DNA of 64,000 bases from Oceanicella actignis (GTDB lineage: Bacteria; Pseudomonadota; Alphaproteobacteria; Rhodobacterales; Rhodobacteraceae). A program made the position numbers and the translations under genes. Each line of letters opens with the position of its first letter. Within the stretch, counting starts at the first letter, position 1. The notes below the pieces were generated by a model. That model saw only the letters and a program-made list of their open reading frames with translations, ran no database searches and was not told the origin of the DNA. The DNA lies in contig NZ_VNHJ01000008.1 in NCBI RefSeq assembly GCF_008124525.1, positions 62,001 through 126,000 of the forward strand, in the 5' to 3' direction. This document shows positions 56,301 to 64,000 of the stretch, one piece after another.

Positions 56301-58595
56301 ATGAAGTTCGGAATTGGCCAGCCCGTGCGCCGCAAGGAAGACGACCGACTGCTGCGCGGCAAGGGGCGCTTCGTGGACGACCTGTCGCTGCCGGGGCAGG
56401 TCTTCGCGCATGTGGCGCGCTCGCCCGTGGCGCATGGGCGGCTGAGCGCGCTCGACCTGTCGGCCGCGCGCGCCGCGCCCGGGGTGCTGCTGGTCTGGAG
56501 CTGGGCCGACGTCGCCGGGCGCCTTGCGCCGATCGCCAACCAGTTCCCCCTCAAGCAGGCCGACGGAAGCGACGTGCCCCCCGTGGTCATGCCGCACCTG
56601 GCCGACGGCGTGACGCGCTATGTCGGCCAGCCCGTGGCCTTCGTCGTGGCGCGCACCCGCGCGCAGGCGCGCGACGCGGCCGAGCTGATCGAGATGGCGT
56701 TCGACGATCTGCCCGTCGTCGTCGACCCCGAAGCCGCGCTGGCGCCGGACGCGCCGCAGCTGCACGACTGCGCGCCGGGCAACCTGGCCTATCGCTGGAC
56801 CATCGGCGACGAAGCCGCCGTCGAGGCGGCCTTCGCCCGCGCCGCGCGCACGTTGCGCACGCGCGTGACGAACCAGCGCATCATCGTCAACGCCATGGAG
56901 CCTCGCGCCACCCTGGCCCGCTGGGACGCCGAGGCCGAACGCTGGGAGGTCTGGGCCGCCACGCAGGGCGTCCACGCCCTGCGCGCCAAGCTGTCGGCCC
57001 AGCTGATGGTCCCGCCCGAGAAGATCCGCGTGCGCACGCCCGATGTGGGGGGCGGCTTCGGCATGAAGCTGCAGGCCCATCCCGAAGACGCGCTCGTCGC
57101 CCTTGCCGCGCGCGAGCTGGGGCGCCCCGTCAAATGGACGGCCGACCGCTCGGAAAGCTTCCTGGCCGACGTGCAGGGCCGCGACCTGACCACCGAGGCC
57201 GAGGGCGCCTTCGACGAGAACGGCCGCATCCTGGCCATGCGCTGCCGCTCGATCTCGAATCTCGGCGCCTATCTGTCCTCGGTCGGCGTTGGCGTGCACA
57301 CGGTCTTCTCGGCGCCGCTGACGGGCGGCATGTACGACCTGCCCTGCTTTCATCACGAGGTCCGCGGCGTTCTGACCAACACCACCCCGACCGACGCCTA
57401 TCGCGGCGCCGGCCGGCCCGAAGCCATCCACGTCACCGAGGCGGTGATCGAAGCCGGCGCCCGCGCCTTCGGCATGGACCCGGCCGAGTTCCGGCGCATC
57501 AACCTCATCAAGGCCGAGCAGGTTCCCTACCGCTCGCATGGCGGGTTCGAGTTCGACAGCCTCGACCCCGAGGCGGCCCTGAAGCTGGCGCTCGAGGCCT
57601 CGGACCATGCCGGCTTTCCCGCCCGGCGCGAGGCCGCGCGCGCGCGCGGGCGGCTGCTGGGGCGGGGCGTGATCTACTATTTCGAGCGCACCGGCGGCGC
57701 CCCGATCGAGCGCGCGACGCTCGAGCTGGACCCCGAGGGCGTCGTGCGCGCCGCGGTGGGCACGCAGTCCAACGGCCAGGGGCACGAAACCGCCTGGGCG
57801 CAGATCATCCACGAAAAGCTGGGCGTGCCCCTCGACGCGATCCAGCTGCTCGAGGGCGACAGCGACCTGCTTCCGGCGGGCGGCGGCACGGGCGGGTCGC
57901 GCTCGCTCATCATGGCAGGGCGCGTGTTCCTCAAGGCCGCGGACGAGGTGATCGAGAAGGCGCTCGCCGCGGCGTCCGAGCTGCTCGAGGCGGCGCCGGC
58001 CGACATCGAGTTCCGCCCCGACGAAGGCGGCCTTTTCCGCATCAAGGGCACGGACCGCACGGTCACGCTGTTCGATGCGGCGCGCGAGCTGGGCGGCATT
58101 CTGGGCGCCGGCGCGGTGGACGACTCGATCGCCACCTTCCCCAATGGCTGCCACGCGGCCGAGGTCGAGATCGACCCCGAGACCGGCGCCGTCGCGGTCA
58201 CGCGCTATGTCGCCGCCGATGATTTCGGCACGGTCATCAACCCGCTCATCGTCGAGGGCCAGGTCCATGGCGGCGTCGCCCAGGGCCTGGGCCAGGCGCT
58301 GGGCGAGCGGGCGGCCTACGATCCCGAGACGGGCCAGCCGCTGGCCGGCTCGTTCATGGACTACTGGATGCCGCGCGCCGCCGACCTGCCGCCCTTCGAG
58401 GTGCTCATGAGCCCCACCATGGCGCGCACCAACCCGCTGGGCGCCAAGGGCTGCGGCGAGGCCGGCTCGGTGGGCGCCGTGCCCGCCGCCGCGCTGGCGG
58501 TGCAGGACGCCCTGCGCGCCGCCGGCGCCGAGCCGATCGAACCGCCCTACACCCCCTGCCGGGTATGGGAAGCCCTTCAGGCCGCGCGCCCGTGA
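56301..58595 (+). CDS. Xanthine dehydrogenase-family molybdopterin large subunit (form II CoxL-like)
   Basis: This 764-residue protein is the molybdenum-binding large subunit of a xanthine dehydrogenase-type hydroxylase. It shows VRRKEDDRLLRGKGRFVDD, PDVGGGFGMKLQAHPEDALV, the loop TPTDAYRGAGRPEA, GTQSNGQGHETAWAQI and the catalytic Glu in GAKGCGEAGSVGA. The AYRGAGR loop, in place of AYRCSFR, puts it with form II, not true CO dehydrogenase. AGGAG precedes the ATG. No iron-sulfur (CoxS) or FAD (CoxM) subunit is adjacent, so its partners lie elsewhere. Substrate is unknown. Confidence 0.9.
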   Translation: MKFGIGQPVRRKEDDRLLRGKGRFVDDLSLPGQVFAHVARSPVAHGRLSALDLSAARAAPGVLLVWSWADVAGRLAPIANQFPLKQADGSDVPPVVMPHLADGVTRYVGQPVAFVVARTRAQARDAAELIEMAFDDLPVVVDPEAALAPDAPQLHDCAPGNLAYRWTIGDEAAVEAAFARAARTLRTRVTNQRIIVNAMEPRATLARWDAEAERWEVWAATQGVHALRAKLSAQLMVPPEKIRVRTPDVGGGFGMKLQAHPEDALVALAARELGRPVKWTADRSESFLADVQGRDLTTEAEGAFDENGRILAMRCRSISNLGAYLSSVGVGVHTVFSAPLTGGMYDLPCFHHEVRGVLTNTTPTDAYRGAGRPEAIHVTEAVIEAGARAFGMDPAEFRRINLIKAEQVPYRSHGGFEFDSLDPEAALKLALEASDHAGFPARREAARARGRLLGRGVIYYFERTGGAPIERATLELDPEGVVRAAVGTQSNGQGHETAWAQIIHEKLGVPLDAIQLLEGDSDLLPAGGGTGGSRSLIMAGRVFLKAADEVIEKALAAASELLEAAPADIEFRPDEGGLFRIKGTDRTVTLFDAARELGGILGAGAVDDSIATFPNGCHAAEVEIDPETGAVAVTRYVAADDFGTVINPLIVEGQVHGGVAQGLGQALGERAAYDPETGQPLAGSFMDYWMPRAADLPPFEVLMSPTMARTNPLGAKGCGEAGSVGAVPAAALAVQDALRAAGAEPIEPPYTPCRVWEALQAARP

Positions 58596-59084
58596 CGCCG
58601 CCCCGCGCCCGCACCGGCCATGCGCCGGACTGAAGCGCGCGCCTCATCGGCCGTGCCGTGCAAAGCACCCAAGGCATCCGCCTTGGCGTCCGGGCCGCCG
58701 GCGACGAAGAAACCCGCGCGCAAAGCGGCGGCCACCTCGCGCGCAAGCGGCCGCGGCCGGGCAAGCCCCCGCGAACGCCGCCACAAAACCCGAGCGCGCG
58801 CCGCATGGCCACCGTCGAACAAGGATTTCAACGGATTGGGGCGCCTGCGGATCAAGCGCCCATCGATCGAGCCGCCGAACCGCGCCGGCGGCGCCGGCGT
58901 CGCCATGATCCGCGCGCCGCTTGGCCCTGGCGCGCAAGCCGCTTCGGCCATGTCGCCGCCGCCCCCTCGTCGAGCGGAAGGCCAGGCGGCCCCTCGCCCC
59001 GCGGACCCCTCGTCGCCGCTCGCGCGGCGCGCTGCGCGGCGCCCCCCAAAGGCGCTCGGGCGCGCGCGCCGCGGGGCGCCAAGG
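58596..59084. other. 489-base region without a supported gene
   Basis: The stretch has no frame with the strong third-position G/C bias of its neighbours. A 124-codon minus-strand frame (58577-58951) overlaps the XDH gene end and has many A/T third positions, so I do not call it. No tRNA, repeat or terminator is evident. A short AT-leaning patch lies near 58820-58845. Confidence 0.6.
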
Positions 59085-59444
59085 TCAGTCCGCAGGGCGC
59101 ATCCTCAGGCAGGTGACGCCGTCGCCGGCGACGCGCCGCTCGATCGCCTCCCACGGCCCCGCCCCGTCCTGCAGGGTGGCCACCGGGCGGTCGCCGTCGG
59201 CCACCATCTCGAACGCCAGCTCGCCGTCGTCGTCGCGCAGCACCAGCATCACCTCGGCGTCGGCGCCGGCCTCTCGGCCCCGGATCGCCCCGATCGCCTC
59301 GCGCGCCGCATCGGCCAGCCGGTCGGCCGCCGCGCGGGCGCGACGGGCCGTCAGCCCCGCCCTGCGCAACCCCGCGCCCGCCCATGCCTTGACGCGGGCC
59401 GCGGCCCCCTCATCGTCGAATCGCACAAACATCACATCGCGCAT
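59085..59444 (-). CDS. Small protein of unknown function
   Basis: I do not recognise this 119-residue protein. It is soluble and has no signal peptide. The first half is basic and helical (AARVKAWAGAGLRRAGLTAR and RADRLADAAREAIGAIRGR type), the second half contains acidic strands (EVMLVLRDDDGELAFEMVAD, DRPVATLQ). The arrangement, with an Ala-rich helix before a D-rich strand, loosely recalls HATPase anti-sigma proteins, but no N-box or G-box is convincing. A GGGGGG run precedes the ATG at 59444. It is divergent from the DUF2235 gene. Confidence 0.65.
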   Translation of the reverse strand: MRDVMFVRFDDEGAAARVKAWAGAGLRRAGLTARRARAAADRLADAAREAIGAIRGREAGADAEVMLVLRDDDGELAFEMVADGDRPVATLQDGAGPWEAIERRVAGDGVTCLRMRPAD

Positions 59445-59476
59445 GGCGTTTCCCCCCGATTTGCCTGCTCGTCCAG

Positions 59477-59494
59477 CGATTCTCCCCAGAATCG
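59477..59494. other. Inverted repeat in the divergent gap before the DUF2235 gene
   Basis: CGATTCT-CCCC-AGAATCG is a perfect 7-base inverted repeat with a 4-base centre. It lies 33 bases upstream of the start of the small unknown protein gene and could be an operator or hairpin. Confidence 0.45.
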
Positions 59495-59510
59495 GTGAAA
59501 GGCCCCCAAA

Positions 59511-59540
59511 CGCTCGTTCAAATTCGCGGTGAACGGAGCG
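59511..59540. other. Second inverted repeat in the same gap
   Basis: CGCTCGTTCA and TGAACGGAGCG can pair as a 10-base stem with one bulged G around a 9-base centre. It lies 17 bases from the first repeat. The two may form a regulatory region for the divergent genes. Confidence 0.4.
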
Positions 59541-59705
59541 CAGGGAAAAACATGCAAGAACCGCGCCAATCGGTTGCAGGGCGATCCGTTCTTGCCCCGC
59601 GCCCCCGAAACGTCGCAAGAGTGGGGGCGCCGGGCCGGTTTTCGCCCGCGCGCCTGGGCGAACCGCCGGAACGTCCCGGGCCGCCAATGCCGGAGTTTTC
59701 GCATT

Positions 59706-60731
59706 TTGCAAACCACATCGCATCTTTCGCAAAACGCGACAGGCCGGAACCATGTCTTCATCGTGGACGGCACCTTCTCGTCGCTCGAGCCGGGATGCGA
59801 AACGAACGCCGGACTGACCTACAAGCTGCTCATGCGCGAGGGACCGCTGGCGCGGCAGCTGGTCGCGTATCACCGGGGCGTTTACGGCCGCGGGCTGGAG
59901 GGATGGGTGCGCGCGGCCACCGGCGAGGGGGTGAACGACGCGATCCTGCAGGGCTACGCCACGCTGGCCAGCCGCTGGCGGCCGGGCGACCGGATCTACC
60001 TGTTCGGCTACAGCCGCGGCGCCTATGCGGTGCGTTCGCTGGCCGGAATGATCGACCGCATCGGCCTTTTGCGCCGGCGGCACGCCATCGAGCGGCGCGT
60101 GCGCCTGGCCTTCGAGCATTACATGGGGGCGCGCTCGGACTCGGCCGCGCGCAGCTTTTCCGATCGTTTCTGCCGGCGCGACGTGCGCATCGAGGCGGTG
60201 TGCGTGTGGGACACGGTGGCGGCGCTGGGCCTGCCCTACCCGATCCTGTCGCGCATCCACCCCATGGCCACCGAGTTCCACGACCACCGCCTGGGGCGGC
60301 ACATCCGCAACGGCTTCCACGCGCTGGCGCTGGACGAGACCCGCACCGCCTTCGCGCCCGTGATGTGGGAGCGCGCGCCCGGCTGGCGCGGGCGGCTCGA
60401 GCAGGTCTGGTTCGCCGGCGCCCATGCCGATGTGGGCGGACAGGTCGAAAGCCGCCCCGCGGCTCGGCCGCTGGCGAACATTCCGCTGGTGTGGATGCTG
60501 GAGCGCGCCGAAGCCTGCGGCCTACTGCTGCCCGAAGGCTGGCGCGAGGCCTTTCCCACCGACCCCGCCGCGCCCATGGTCGGAACGAATGCCGGCATCG
60601 GCAAGCTGTTCCTGTTGCGTCGGCCGCGGCGTTTCGGCGGCGCCAATGGCGAGGAGCTGCACGAAAGCGTCGCGCGCCGCATCGAGATGGTCCCGGGCTA
60701 CCGACCCGCGGCCGAGGGCCTGGCGCCCTGA
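59706..60731 (+). CDS. DUF2235 alpha/beta hydrolase
   Basis: This 341-residue protein belongs to the DUF2235 hydrolases, which include some type VI secretion phospholipase effectors. It shows the N-terminal strand HVFIVDGTF, the nucleophile elbow FGYSRGAYAVRSLAGMI, the acid in VCVWDTVAALG and the His in FAGAHADVGG. No signal peptide or immunity-like neighbour is visible. The start is uncertain: TTG at 59706 has GGAG 9 bases upstream and precedes the conserved part, while a GTG at 59529 would add 59 residues without family support. Its neighbours are a small unknown protein and secA; no T6SS gene is in the window. Confidence 0.78.
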   Translation: MQTTSHLSQNATGRNHVFIVDGTFSSLEPGCETNAGLTYKLLMREGPLARQLVAYHRGVYGRGLEGWVRAATGEGVNDAILQGYATLASRWRPGDRIYLFGYSRGAYAVRSLAGMIDRIGLLRRRHAIERRVRLAFEHYMGARSDSAARSFSDRFCRRDVRIEAVCVWDTVAALGLPYPILSRIHPMATEFHDHRLGRHIRNGFHALALDETRTAFAPVMWERAPGWRGRLEQVWFAGAHADVGGQVESRPAARPLANIPLVWMLERAEACGLLLPEGWREAFPTDPAAPMVGTNAGIGKLFLLRRPRRFGGANGEELHESVARRIEMVPGYRPAAEGLAP

Positions 60732-60990
60732 ACCCGCGCGGCGCGCGAACGCGACGCAGCCCGGCCGGCGCCGGGGCGGGGCTTCGCGCCCGAAGCTTCG
60801 CGCCCGGACGGAGCCGCGCCGGAGGCATCCAGATCCTCGGCCGGTCGGCGCAAAGCGGCCCGGCGGGCCAGCGCCCCCGCCGGCGCCACGGCAGGCGCAC
60901 GCCCCAGGAAAGCCGAAGGGCCGACGCCCGCGCGCGGCGGACGGCGTCTCCAGTCGGCGGCCCCCGGCCCTCGGGACGCTTGCCGCGTCG

Positions 60991-63894
<2,904 letters not shown>

Positions 63895-64000
63895 TTCGCG
63901 GCGTATCCCTGTGTGCGGCCGGCCCGCCCGGGCCCGGCCATGTTCCATTCGGCCCCGGCGCCCGGAACCGCGCCCGTCCGGGCGCCCGCGCGCCCGCCCG

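Noticed and set aside
56301-58595. Aerobic carbon monoxide dehydrogenase large subunit
   Set aside because: The active-site loop is AYRGAGR (form II) in place of AYRCSFR, and coxS and coxM are absent.
58577-58951. Minus-strand frame of 124 codons as a hypothetical gene
   Set aside because: Third codon positions lack the strong G/C bias of real genes here, it overlaps the end of the XDH gene, and there is no clear ribosome site.

Overview
The window is very GC-rich, with strong G/C preference at third codon positions. It reads as chromosome of an alphaproteobacterium, most likely Rhodobacterales. The main reasons are the cbb3 oxidase-fnrL-hemN neighbourhood with FNR boxes, the Rhodobacter-type Tad pilus locus, RibH2 under an FMN riboswitch, a heparinase-like gene between rsmB and purH, and divergent carA and yqeY. 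I see no tRNA, rRNA, CRISPR array, insertion sequence or phage gene. Coding density is high and many genes overlap by ATGA.

Layout. 1-3.5 kb: oxygen-response block with the start of ccoN, fnrL, hemN, two FNR boxes, an ArsR-type regulator whose cysteine spacing fits a persulfide sensor, and a small SDH-assembly-like protein. 3.6-9.6 kb: htpX, rsmB, a heparinase-like protein and purH. 9.8-11.5 kb: riboswitch-controlled ribH2 and cobA. 11.6-15.1 kb: a GH12 glucanase-like protein with RTX repeats, then two hydrolases. 15.2-18.3 kb: a winged-helix/AAA ATPase and a polytopic membrane protein. 18.3-29.0 kb: Tad pilus locus on the minus strand (two Flp pilins, CpaB, CpaC, OmpA-like lipoprotein, CpaE, CpaF, TadB, TadC, two TPR proteins, prepilin peptidase). 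29.2-40.4 kb: lytic transglycosylase, succinyl-CoA:3-ketoacid CoA-transferase, PEP-CTERM-like protein, GabD-like dehydrogenase, metallo-hydrolase, MshEN-glycosyltransferase fusion, carA, yqeY, a 2-hydroxyacid reductase and ompW. 40.5-47.1 kb: part of the phenylacetate pathway (TetR, paaK, thiolase, paaI, paaG, divergent paaZ). 47.3-51.6 kb: acyl-CoA degradation cluster. 51.8-56.1 kb: two-gene envelope system (binding protein fused to OmpA, plus a large Ala/Pro-rich protein). 56.3-63.9 kb: orphan xanthine dehydrogenase-family large subunit, a small unknown protein, a DUF2235 hydrolase and secA.

How the genes work together. FnrL probably controls ccoN, itself, hemN and, from a near-consensus box, ompW. 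The Tad genes encode most of a type IVc pilus, but no tadE/F/G is present here. The paa genes cover activation, isomerisation, ring cleavage and terminal thiolysis, while the paaABCDE epoxidase must lie elsewhere. The acyl-CoA dehydrogenase, type II hydroxyacyl-CoA dehydrogenase and thiolase fit branched-chain or short-chain acyl-CoA oxidation. The less conventional items are the GH12-RTX fusion, the MshEN-GT2 fusion, the binding-protein/OmpA plus Ala/Pro-rich pair, the wHTH-AAA ATPase and the candidate persulfide sensor.

The only stretch over 300 bases without a supported gene is 58596-59084. Shorter GC-rich gaps at 9583-9832, 39548-39719, 47103-47331 and 60732-60990 show only short G/C inverted repeats and nothing I can name.
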